Positions 1-7,813 of a DNA stretch of 64,000 bases are shown piece by piece (position 1 is the first letter of the stretch; every line of letters begins with the position of its first letter). The notes below the pieces were generated by a model, which was not told where the DNA came from, did no database searches, and saw only the letters and a program-made list of their open reading frames with translations. Where the stretch lies: NCBI RefSeq assembly GCF_017652985.1, contig NZ_JAGGDJ010000022.1, positions 21,388 to 85,387 of the forward strand, read 5' to 3'. Made by a program: the position numbers and the translations under genes. The DNA comes from Paenibacillus artemisiicola (GTDB lineage: Bacteria > Bacillota > Bacilli > Paenibacillales > Paenibacillaceae).

Positions 1-53
1 GCCATTCAATATGACGATCACTGAACCTATAGCTAAGTATAGTTGACGGAGAT

Positions 54-85
54 GAAGAGGCCGCGGGATTGCCCGCGGCCTCTTC
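54..85 (+). terminator. GC-rich hairpin, probable terminator of an upstream gene
   Basis: A 14-bp perfect stem (GAAGAGGCCGCGGG and its complement) with a 4-nt loop. No T-run follows, so an ordinary intrinsic terminator is uncertain. It probably closes a gene lying left of the window. Confidence 0.5.
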
Positions 86-620
86 ACGGCGTTAAATATG
101 CTGTTCGCACAAAGTAAACTTGGCGCAAACAGCGAAGTTATTCGGGTAGCGATCCTCTTTTCTCTTCCAAGAATGGTTTAAGCCAATAGAAAAGCTGATC
201 CTAACACTCGAGGATAAGTCAATTGCCGTTGTGATATACGAAAAGATCATGAGTGGAGAGCCGGTCGGCGAATCGCCGGCATCTCCGTAAAGAAGGGGGC
301 CCTGATATAACTATTTTGGGCATATTCTTGTCTAACACATAGCCTACAACCGGGTCTTCTCGTCGCCTTGAAATAAACCATCTCTCACACCATTTCACTA
401 CGCCTATTAGATGTCTCCCGTTATTACCTTCGGACTATCTGCATTTTATGTCTAAATGATCTTCTTTAGACAGAAAAAATTATGACGAGTAGAATGAAGA
501 TACATAAAATAGTTGCAATCTACTTGCTCCGGTTAACAGAATAGCGCACTTCAATTTATTACAGTCCTAACGATTAACATTCTCCAATTACAAACAAAGA
601 CACGAAAAATATAATAAACA
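86..620. other. Non-coding leader region upstream of the sugar operon
   Basis: No credible gene is visible. A GC-rich imperfect hairpin lies near 253-289 (GCCGG and CCGGC arms). The last 150 bases become AT-rich, as expected for the promoter region of the ABC operon. No canonical -35/-10 pair was convincing. Confidence 0.5.
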
Positions 621-634
621 AGACAGCGCTTACA
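621..634 (-). promoter_or_regulatory. cre-like catabolite repression site
   Basis: The minus strand reads TGTAAGCGCTGTCT. It matches the known Firmicute CcpA site TGWAANCGNTNWCA at all but the last base. It lies about 33 bases before the binding-protein start, where bound CcpA would block transcription of the operon. Carbon catabolite repression is inferred from the match and the sugar-uptake context. Confidence 0.6.
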
Positions 635-666
635 AATTAGCGTTTATCCAAAAGGGGGTTGCAGCA

Positions 667-1974
667 TTGAAAAAACGATTGGGCGTTTGGCTTGTATTGT
701 TGCTTCTGATCAGCATCGTTAGCGCTTGCGGAAGCAGCAACAGTGCATCGAATTCGGGCAATAACACCGGTGCTTCGGGCGGAGACCAGGCCGTCGATCC
801 GCCGAAAAAAGTGGAGCTTAATCTGATGTTGACGGGACTTGGACGATTCAAGGAACAATTCGATCAATATTTGAAGCAGTTCGCGGCCAAAGAGAAAACG
901 GACAAGGGGATCGAAGTGTCGTATAACCTGGAATTGCCCTCGGACGCGAATCTATTGAAAACGAGGCTTGCCAGCGGAGACGCGCCGGATATCTTCTCGT
1001 TCCATGCGGCCTTCGACGGACCGACTTTCGAGAAGGGCGGATATTTGCCGGATCTCTCCAATGAACCGTTCGCAAGCAAGTTAATCGACACGATTCGCAA
1101 CGTCGTCACCATCAATGGCAAGGTCATCGGCGTTCCGATGGAAAGCTTCTCCTGGAGTTATCTCTATAACAAAGACATTTTCGATAAGTACGGCTTGAAG
1201 GCGCCGACGACGTTGTCGGAAATGAAGCAAGTCGTCGAAACCTTGAAGAGCAACGACGTGACGCCGTTTATGCTGGCCTACAAAGAAGAAAGCTTCCCCG
1301 GATGGCTCACGCAGCTGGCCTTTGAATCGGTGGCCGCCAAGCAAGACCCGGATTGGTGGGAGCGCATGAACAAGGGAGAGGCTTCCTTCAAGGAGTTAAA
1401 GGATAAAGGCATGTTCGACATTATCGATCTGGTCAACGCCAACGGAACGAAGCGCCCGCTCGAGATCGGCGCGGATGACGGCCTGGCGAAATTCGCCAAC
1501 GGCGAAGGCGCGATGCTGATTACCGGCACGTGGTACGCGGACAGCATTCTGAAGGCGAATCCGAATTTCAAGCTGGGTCTTGGCGCGCTTCCCGTCAATG
1601 ATGATCCCGATTCCACGATGGTGAACTTGGCCGTATCGACGACATTGACTGTCTATCCGGACAGCCCGAACAAAGCGGTTGCCACCGATTTCCTGAATTA
1701 CATTTTGGACGATAACGACTCTTCGGCTTTCTTCGATCAATTGAAGTTCAACAAAGTCGCCAAAAATCAGAACATCGAGACGTTCCCTTGGACGGAACAG
1801 GGCAATCAATACGTGGAAAGCGGACATTCGTACCTGGATCAATCGATTCCGCAATCGGCGAACGAGGCGATTGGTAAAATGTCGCAATCCTACTTCTCGG
1901 GTCAAATCACGCAGGATCAACTGGTCGACGAAATCGACAAAGCCTGGAAGAAATCGATCGAGCTTCAAAAATAA
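667..1974 (+). CDS. Sugar ABC transporter substrate-binding lipoprotein
   Basis: Family 1 extracellular solute-binding protein of 435 residues, the usual length. A basic N-terminus and hydrophobic core lead to a lipobox (IVSAC, Cys about residue 21), so the mature protein should be lipid-anchored outside the membrane. A Ser/Asn/Gly-rich linker follows, then a two-lobed sugar-binding body. The start is TTG at 667, preceded by an AAGGGGG ribosome site. It is the first gene of an operon with two permeases and would capture an oligosaccharide or glycoside. The exact sugar cannot be read from sequence, but the GH116 enzyme at the operon end suggests a beta-linked gluco- or xylo-configured glycoside. 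Confidence 0.93.
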   Translation: MKKRLGVWLVLLLLISIVSACGSSNSASNSGNNTGASGGDQAVDPPKKVELNLMLTGLGRFKEQFDQYLKQFAAKEKTDKGIEVSYNLELPSDANLLKTRLASGDAPDIFSFHAAFDGPTFEKGGYLPDLSNEPFASKLIDTIRNVVTINGKVIGVPMESFSWSYLYNKDIFDKYGLKAPTTLSEMKQVVETLKSNDVTPFMLAYKEESFPGWLTQLAFESVAAKQDPDWWERMNKGEASFKELKDKGMFDIIDLVNANGTKRPLEIGADDGLAKFANGEGAMLITGTWYADSILKANPNFKLGLGALPVNDDPDSTMVNLAVSTTLTVYPDSPNKAVATDFLNYILDDNDSSAFFDQLKFNKVAKNQNIETFPWTEQGNQYVESGHSYLDQSIPQSANEAIGKMSQSYFSGQITQDQLVDEIDKAWKKSIELQK

Positions 1975-1981
1975 TGCAACG

Positions 1982-2016
1982 GAGAAAGCGGCAACCGCTT
2001 GCGTTGTCGCTTTCTC
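1982..2016 (+). terminator. Intercistronic attenuator hairpin
   Basis: Arms GAGAAAGCG and CGCTTTCTC enclose a further GCAAC/GTTG pairing between the binding-protein gene and the first permease gene. Such hairpins commonly let a binding protein be made in excess over membrane subunits by partial termination or mRNA stabilisation. That role is inferred. Confidence 0.6.
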
Positions 2017-2037
2017 GTTAGTTAGGCGGTGATAGAG

Positions 2038-2925
2038 ATGTATCGCGCGTTAATCAAACGACCCTGGATGTCCCTATTGGCTTTCGCAGCCCCGGCATTG
2101 GTATTTTACGCGATCTTCTTGTTGGTACCAACGATCGGCGGGATTTACTACAGCTTCACAGATTGGAACGGTTTGTACCGGCATTACAATTTCGTCGGTT
2201 TTGCCAATTACATCGAATCATTCACCGACGATTCGAGATTCATCTATTCGTTGTTCTATACCTTGAAGTACGTGCTCGCAATCGTCATCTTGCAAAATGT
2301 AATCGGTCTCTCGCTGGCATTGCTGGTGGAAAGCCGGATGCGAACCAAATCGCTGTTCCGGACCTTGTTCTTCCTGCCCAACATGTTCAGTGTCTATATC
2401 AGTACGCTGATGTGGACGTTCATCTTTTCGACGGTTTTCCCCCAACTCGCGGAGAAGACGGTGCTGCACATCCTGGACCAGCCGTGGCTCGGCTCTTCTT
2501 CCATGGCGTTCGTATCAATCCTGCTCGTATCGGTGTGGCAGGGTGCCGGTTATTTGATGGTCATCTATATCGCGGCTCTGCAAGGCGTGCCCCGGGATTT
2601 GCAGGAGGCCGCGACGATCGACGGCGCGACGACCTTTCGCAAATTCCTGCACATTACGCTGCCGATGATCATGCCGGCCATCACGATATGCGTGTTCTTG
2701 ACCTTAAACGGCTCCTTCAAAATCTTCGAGGTCGTCTATGCGCTCACCGGTGGAGGCCCGGGTTATAGCACGGAAGTCATCGCGTTCAACATTTATCAGG
2801 AAGGCTTCGCGAGAGACTTGCGTTACGGCTACGCGACCGCCAAAGCGATGATTTTATTCTTGATCATTCTGGTCATTACCGTCACCCAGGTGTCCGTGCT
2901 CAAGAAAAGAGAGGTAGAAGCATGA
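2038..2925 (+). CDS. Sugar ABC transporter permease, MalF/UgpA type
   Basis: Inner-membrane permease of about 295 residues with six predicted helices. The cytoplasmic EAA loop is visible (EAATIDGATTFRKFLHITLP, about residue 195), which is the ATPase docking site. A GTG at 2029 is in frame, but the ATG at 2038 has AGGCGG eight bases upstream and is the better start. The stop overlaps the next gene's start in an ATGA tetramer, showing translational coupling. No ATP-binding subunit is encoded nearby. In this family that usually means a shared MsmX-type ATPase encoded elsewhere. Confidence 0.93.
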   Translation: MYRALIKRPWMSLLAFAAPALVFYAIFLLVPTIGGIYYSFTDWNGLYRHYNFVGFANYIESFTDDSRFIYSLFYTLKYVLAIVILQNVIGLSLALLVESRMRTKSLFRTLFFLPNMFSVYISTLMWTFIFSTVFPQLAEKTVLHILDQPWLGSSSMAFVSILLVSVWQGAGYLMVIYIAALQGVPRDLQEAATIDGATTFRKFLHITLPMIMPAITICVFLTLNGSFKIFEVVYALTGGGPGYSTEVIAFNIYQEGFARDLRYGYATAKAMILFLIILVITVTQVSVLKKREVEA

Positions 2926-3752
2926 GGAAAAAGAATCGGCTGCTTTCGTCGCTCATCGTCCTGCTGCTGATCGCCGTCACGATTTTCTTTATGTTTCCCA
3001 TCGCGCTTGCGCTCGTGAATTCGCTCAAGACGCAAGGCGAGATGTTCAAATCCGTGATCGAGTGGCCGAGGACGATGCATTGGGAGAATTATAAATACGT
3101 CCTGACGGAAGTTCACATTCTGCGCAGCTTGTATAACACGTTCATTATTACGTTCCTGTCGATTGCGGGCATCGTCGTCTGCAGCGCGCTCGCCGGTTAC
3201 AAATTATCACGTACGCCGGGGAAGCTTAGCGCGTTTCTATTTTTTCTGTTCCTGTCGTCCATGCTGATTCCCTTTTATTCCATCATGTTCTCGCTGATCC
3301 AGGTCGCTTCCGGTCTTCAAATCCAAGGCTCGGTGTATCGTTTGCCTTTGATTTACATTGGCCTGGGCGTCAATTTCGCAATCTTCCTCTACCACGGGTT
3401 CGTCAAATCGATTCCGCGCGAATTGGAGGAATCCGCTCAGATGGACGGCAGCGGACAGCTGAAGACGTTCACGAGCATTATTTTCCCGCTGCTTATCCCG
3501 ATTACGATGACGATCGTCATCTTGGATATTCTGTGGGTATGGAACGACTTCATGCTGCCGCTGATCATGATTACGGATTATAAGAGCTACACGCTCGTTC
3601 TGCTGGCCAGCACGTTCTTCAGCTCGTATTCGACGGAGTGGTCCTACATTCTGAGCATTCTGGTGCTGACGTCGCTGCCGGTAATTCTGGTTTATCTCGT
3701 TTTCCAGAAATATATCGTTCAAGGGATTGCGGAAGGGGCCATAAAAGGATAA
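2922..3752 (+). CDS. Sugar ABC transporter permease, MalG/UgpE type
   Basis: Second permease of the importer, 276 residues with about six membrane helices. The EAA loop (EESAQMDGSGQLKTF) lies near residue 175. It starts at an ATG overlapping the previous stop. With its partner it forms the membrane channel for the sugar delivered by the lipoprotein. Its length and C-terminal GIAEGAIKG motif are typical of CUT1-class sugar permeases. Confidence 0.93.
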   Translation: MRKKNRLLSSLIVLLLIAVTIFFMFPIALALVNSLKTQGEMFKSVIEWPRTMHWENYKYVLTEVHILRSLYNTFIITFLSIAGIVVCSALAGYKLSRTPGKLSAFLFFLFLSSMLIPFYSIMFSLIQVASGLQIQGSVYRLPLIYIGLGVNFAIFLYHGFVKSIPRELEESAQMDGSGQLKTFTSIIFPLLIPITMTIVILDILWVWNDFMLPLIMITDYKSYTLVLLASTFFSSYSTEWSYILSILVLTSLPVILVYLVFQKYIVQGIAEGAIKG

Positions 3753-3845
3753 CGCGCATGACCTATTCTAGATATTTCCAAATGCAGCGCAATCATTTAA
3801 TCGTTACAATAGAAATCAATCATCATCTACGGGAGTGAACGGAAT

Positions 3846-4928
3846 ATGGCACGAACAGCGTTAAACGTCGGCATGATCGGCCTGGGGGAAGTCGCGCAGG
3901 TCATTCACCTGCCAGTATTGCAATCGCTTGCAGATCGTTTCCGGGTGACCGCTTTATGCGATATTTCCCCCCGGCTGGTCGAGCATCTGGGGCAGCAGTA
4001 TAACGTCGAGAACCGGTATACGAACATGGCGGACCTTGTCAAGCAGCCGGACATCGACGTGGTGTTCATCTTGAACAGCGACGAATATCATGCCGAATGC
4101 GCGATCGAGGCGATCCGCCATGGCAAGCATGTGTTCATGGAGAAGCCAATGTGCCTGACCGCGGCGGAAGCCGATGCGATCATTACTGAGCGCGACCGGC
4201 ATAACGTAACGGTAATGGTTGGCTACATGCGGCGGTATGCGGCTTCCTTCACCGAACTGGTCAAGGAAATCGGCGGGTTGGACCAGATTGCATACGCACG
4301 CGTCAGAGACATTATTGGACCTAACGGTTATTTTATTCGGCCGACCAGCCCTACGGTCGCTTTCGACGATATTCCGAAATCGGCCAAAGCCGATCGAGCC
4401 GCCAGGTCGGAACGCTTGGGCATCGAAGCGACGGGCCTCGAGCCGAGCTCTCCGTTGTTCGGCGTGTACCGCTTCCTGACCGGCTTGGGCAGCCATGACC
4501 TGTCTGCCATGAGGGAAGCGCTAGGAATGCCGCTCGGCGTCGTCGGAGCCAAGGTCACTCAGCAGCCGGGCAGCATTTTTCTGACCGCCATCTTCGATTA
4601 TGGCCGATTTTCCGTTACGTACGAGACCGGGATGGACCAACAAGGGAGGTTCGACGCCCATATCGAGGTGTACGCCAGCCGCAAGTCGGTGAAGGTGCAG
4701 TACGATACGCCTTATATCCGCCATCTTCCGACCAAGCTGTTCATTAACGAAACCGAGGGCGAGCAGTACAAGGAATCCGTGATTCGGCCGACGCTTACCG
4801 ATCCCTATACGCTGGAATTGAACGAACTGTACGAAGTCTTAACGGAGAAGAAAACGCCGAAAACGACGCCGGAAGACTACAAGAATGATCTTCGAATCTT
4901 CGGTATGATCATGGATTCGTTGAAGTAG
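3846..4928 (+). CDS. Gfo/Idh/MocA family NAD(P)-dependent oxidoreductase
   Basis: A 360-residue cytoplasmic dehydrogenase. The Rossmann motif GLGEVAQ lies near residue 12, and the family EKP motif (FMEKPMCLT) places the conserved lysine at residue 100. These enzymes oxidise or reduce sugars, inositols or glycosides at a ring carbon. A GGAGTGA ribosome site precedes the ATG at 3846. It sits between the permeases and the two-component pair in one transcription direction, so it probably modifies the imported sugar or its aglycone. Its substrate is unknown. A 93-bp gap to the permease allows a separate ribosome site but shows no terminator. Confidence 0.88.
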   Translation: MARTALNVGMIGLGEVAQVIHLPVLQSLADRFRVTALCDISPRLVEHLGQQYNVENRYTNMADLVKQPDIDVVFILNSDEYHAECAIEAIRHGKHVFMEKPMCLTAAEADAIITERDRHNVTVMVGYMRRYAASFTELVKEIGGLDQIAYARVRDIIGPNGYFIRPTSPTVAFDDIPKSAKADRAARSERLGIEATGLEPSSPLFGVYRFLTGLGSHDLSAMREALGMPLGVVGAKVTQQPGSIFLTAIFDYGRFSVTYETGMDQQGRFDAHIEVYASRKSVKVQYDTPYIRHLPTKLFINETEGEQYKESVIRPTLTDPYTLELNELYEVLTEKKTPKTTPEDYKNDLRIFGMIMDSLK

Positions 4929-4931
4929 CCG

Positions 4932-6716
4932 ATGTCGAATCGTCTGCGCTTAAAATTGCTCGCGGCTTTCCAGTCGTTCATTCAATCCTTTTCCAGCAGC
5001 ATCAAGCGGAAGCTGTTCCTCGTCATGATGCTTCTGACCTGCTTGCCCTTAATCGTGCTGACCGTCGTGGCCATCCGTAACGCCGAGGATCGCCTGGAGT
5101 CGGAAATTACCCGTTCCAACCTGTCCAAAATCGAATGGACCGGTTCCTTTGTCGACGATCAAATTCAGGTCTTGGATCAGATTTTGTTTTCCTTAATGAA
5201 CGACCAAGCCGTTTCAACCTTTATGGATGCCGCGCAGAAGCCGGACGATCCCGTCGAATTCCCGGTACAAAATAATCTGTTCGATAAATTGTCGGCGCAG
5301 TATGTTTCCAATCTGAAAAGCTTCGACGAAATCCAATTGTTCAAGAAGGATGCAGGCAAGGTATACGCCATCCGTAGCGGCGAAGAACGCATCTTGAACG
5401 ATCAAGGGTCGGTCGCGCCGTGGAATGCGCTTGGCGGCAGGAAAGCAGCCTTTATCGCCGATCCCGATCCCGGTCATTTCACGATGTATCGTTCCATCTA
5501 CCGATTTATCGGACTCGATTTGGAGGGCGGCATTGCGCTGCAGGTGAACTGGAGCATGTTCAATCCGCTGTTCGAATCGTTGAAAAGCGGCGATTCGGCA
5601 AAGATTCTGATCTTGGACGATACGGGGAAGGTCGTGCTCGAACCGATGGTGAGCGGGGCTGCTACGGCCGTCCCGGAAGACATTATTACGCGGATCCACG
5701 GCCATTCAGGCGACCATTTCTACAAAAGCGGCAAGTATTATGCGTTCTATCAGCCATTCGCCGGAGGCAAGATGACGCTTGTGAAATTGATTCCGACCAG
5801 CGTCGTCTCCGAGAGCGGGAAGAACACGATCTGGTTCAGCATCTGGATCGTATCCATCCTGATCGTCGTTTCGATTCTATTCTCGATCATTGTTTCGAAC
5901 AAGGCGACGGCCCCAATTCTGAAGCTGGTCAGGGCGATCACTTGGACGGAAGAAACGAACAGCGAAATCTACATCGGCCATGACCGGCAGGATGAAATCG
6001 GCTTATTGGAGCAGAAATACGCCCAAATCATCAAGTCGCGTTACCAGATCCATATCGAGAAACGAACGGCGCAATTAAAAGCGCTGCAAGCGCAAATAAA
6101 TCCCCACTTCCTGCATAACACGCTGCAATCGATCGGCGCGATGGCGGTCGTGAAGGATGTTCCCGATATTTACCACATCATTCAGGCGATGAGCAGCAAT
6201 CTTCGTTATACGATGAAAGTGGGCGGAGATTTGGTCGAGCTGAAGCAAGAATTCGAGCATATTCGCAACTATCTGGTCATACAGAAATTCAGGTTCAAAG
6301 ATAAAATCACGTTGGAATGGGAGGACGATTCTGCGGCGGGCAGCGGTCTGATTCCTCCGTTATCGCTGCAGCCCATCGTCGAAAACGCGTTCGAGCACGG
6401 TTTCCGCAATAAAAGAGGCGGTTGGGTCATCCGCATCAAGACAACGTGGGAGCCGGACAAATTGCGTATTGAAATTGCCGATAACGGAACAGGAATGTCC
6501 GAGCAGTCCGAATTCGAGCTGAAGGAGCGTCTGTCCCGGAACATCGAAGACATTATCGAATCGAAGGAAAGCATGGCTTTAAGCAACATTCACGCGAGAA
6601 TGAAGACGCAATTCGGATCCGAATTCGGACTGGAAATCGAAAGCGAGTGGCAGAGCGGGACCCGGGTTACGCTCGTGCTGCCTAATCTGTCTGCGCAGGG
6701 AGGGGGATTCTCTTGA
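4932..6716 (+). CDS. YesM-type sensor histidine kinase
   Basis: A 594-residue membrane kinase. The first helix lies near residues 25-47 and a second near 300-325. They flank a roughly 250-residue external sensor domain, and a HAMP-like linker follows. The phospho-acceptor is His392 in INPHFLHNTLQ, the signature of the LytS/YesM His_kinase family. The HATPase domain has PIVENAFEHG and DNGTGM motifs. It is immediately upstream of, and overlaps, its response-regulator gene. By analogy with YesM/YesN pairs beside sugar importers, it probably senses the extracellular sugar or the loaded binding protein. No strong ribosome site precedes ATG 4932; coupling to the upstream gene is likely. Confidence 0.92.
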   Translation: MSNRLRLKLLAAFQSFIQSFSSSIKRKLFLVMMLLTCLPLIVLTVVAIRNAEDRLESEITRSNLSKIEWTGSFVDDQIQVLDQILFSLMNDQAVSTFMDAAQKPDDPVEFPVQNNLFDKLSAQYVSNLKSFDEIQLFKKDAGKVYAIRSGEERILNDQGSVAPWNALGGRKAAFIADPDPGHFTMYRSIYRFIGLDLEGGIALQVNWSMFNPLFESLKSGDSAKILILDDTGKVVLEPMVSGAATAVPEDIITRIHGHSGDHFYKSGKYYAFYQPFAGGKMTLVKLIPTSVVSESGKNTIWFSIWIVSILIVVSILFSIIVSNKATAPILKLVRAITWTEETNSEIYIGHDRQDEIGLLEQKYAQIIKSRYQIHIEKRTAQLKALQAQINPHFLHNTLQSIGAMAVVKDVPDIYHIIQAMSSNLRYTMKVGGDLVELKQEFEHIRNYLVIQKFRFKDKITLEWEDDSAAGSGLIPPLSLQPIVENAFEHGFRNKRGGWVIRIKTTWEPDKLRIEIADNGTGMSEQSEFELKERLSRNIEDIIESKESMALSNIHARMKTQFGSEFGLEIESEWQSGTRVTLVLPNLSAQGGGFS

Positions 6717-7813
6717 CTAACTTACTTATCGTCGAAGATGAATCATGGACTCGCGAATTGATCAAGCAATTCGTTATTCAAGCCGACATGGACATCGAGG
6801 TGATTGGGGAAGCGGACAACGGGGAGGATGGCTTGCAGCTCATCCGCGAGAAGCATCCGGATATCATCATCACGGATATGAACATGCCGGTCGTCGACGG
6901 CATCGATATGCTTCGCCAAATCGAGACGGCTCAGCTGGATACGAAAATTATTGTACTTAGCGGGCATGACGATTTCAAATACACGCGCCAAGCGATACGC
7001 TCCGCTGCCGTGGAATACTTGTTGAAGCCGGTCGACCCCGAGCAGCTGAAGCAAGCGTTGAAGCTCTGCCTCGAGCAGCGCCAACGCCAGATCTCCGAGG
7101 CATTAGTGGCGCTTTCCCCCGAGCTGCTAACCGTTCTCAACGACTATAAACGGAGCGTTTCCGCCCATCTGAACGAATTGGCCGTTAAATCGGCTGAAGA
7201 CGCGCTGCTGGAATGCATCTCTTACGTGGACGCCCATTTTAATTGCGGCGCTCCGCAGTGGTTCCGCATTTATCATGAGTTCTTGATTATGCTGGAGGAA
7301 TTCGCCGCGATGGAGTGCGCGGAGCTGCTCGACGTGCTGCGCGATAAATTCATGAAAGCCTATGCGCCGCAGCAGTTTGCCGCCGCGGATATCGCCGAAG
7401 CCTTGCTCGGCATTTACCGGGAAGCGATGGGCAGCATCATCTCGAGCAGGAAAGAGCGCAAAAAACTCAATCTGAATCTAATCTTCGATTACGTTCAGCA
7501 GCATTACGCCGATTCGATTTCATTGGAAACGCTTGCGCACCGGTTTTTCGTGAGCAAGGAATACCTGAGCAAAATGTATAAGCTCCGATTCGGGGAGAAT
7601 CTCATGGAGCAGATCATCCGCCTTCGCATGGAAGCGGCTAGATCATGGGTGATGCAGGACGGCACGCAAATCAAGCATATCGCGAGAAGAGCAGGGTATG
7701 AAGACGTGTCCTATTTTCATAAACTATTTAAAAAGCATTACGGGGTATCCCCGATGGAAATGAGACAAAAGGAAGAGTCGACAGGAGGCTGCTCGTCATA
7801 TGAAGAACATTGA
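6713..7813 (+). CDS. YesN-type response regulator with AraC DNA-binding domain
   Basis: A 366-residue regulator. The N-terminal receiver has an acidic pocket (EDE near residue 8), phospho-acceptor Asp55 in ITDMNMP and Lys in LLKPVD near residue 105. The C-terminal 100 residues carry two AraC-type helix-turn-helix motifs (YLSKMYKLRFGE and DVSYFHKLFKKHYGVSPMEMR). The start is TTG 6713 after a GGGAGGGGG ribosome site, overlapping the kinase stop. It is expected to activate the importer operon when phosphorylated by the kinase. Confidence 0.93.
   Translation: MTNLLIVEDESWTRELIKQFVIQADMDIEVIGEADNGEDGLQLIREKHPDIIITDMNMPVVDGIDMLRQIETAQLDTKIIVLSGHDDFKYTRQAIRSAAVEYLLKPVDPEQLKQALKLCLEQRQRQISEALVALSPELLTVLNDYKRSVSAHLNELAVKSAEDALLECISYVDAHFNCGAPQWFRIYHEFLIMLEEFAAMECAELLDVLRDKFMKAYAPQQFAAADIAEALLGIYREAMGSIISSRKERKKLNLNLIFDYVQQHYADSISLETLAHRFFVSKEYLSKMYKLRFGENLMEQIIRLRMEAARSWVMQDGTQIKHIARRAGYEDVSYFHKLFKKHYGVSPMEMRQKEESTGGCSSYEEH

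Noticed and set aside
5420..5983. A 187-codon frame inside the kinase gene
   Set aside because: Same-strand frame +1 of the YesM-like gene, Arg/Gly-rich and without domains.
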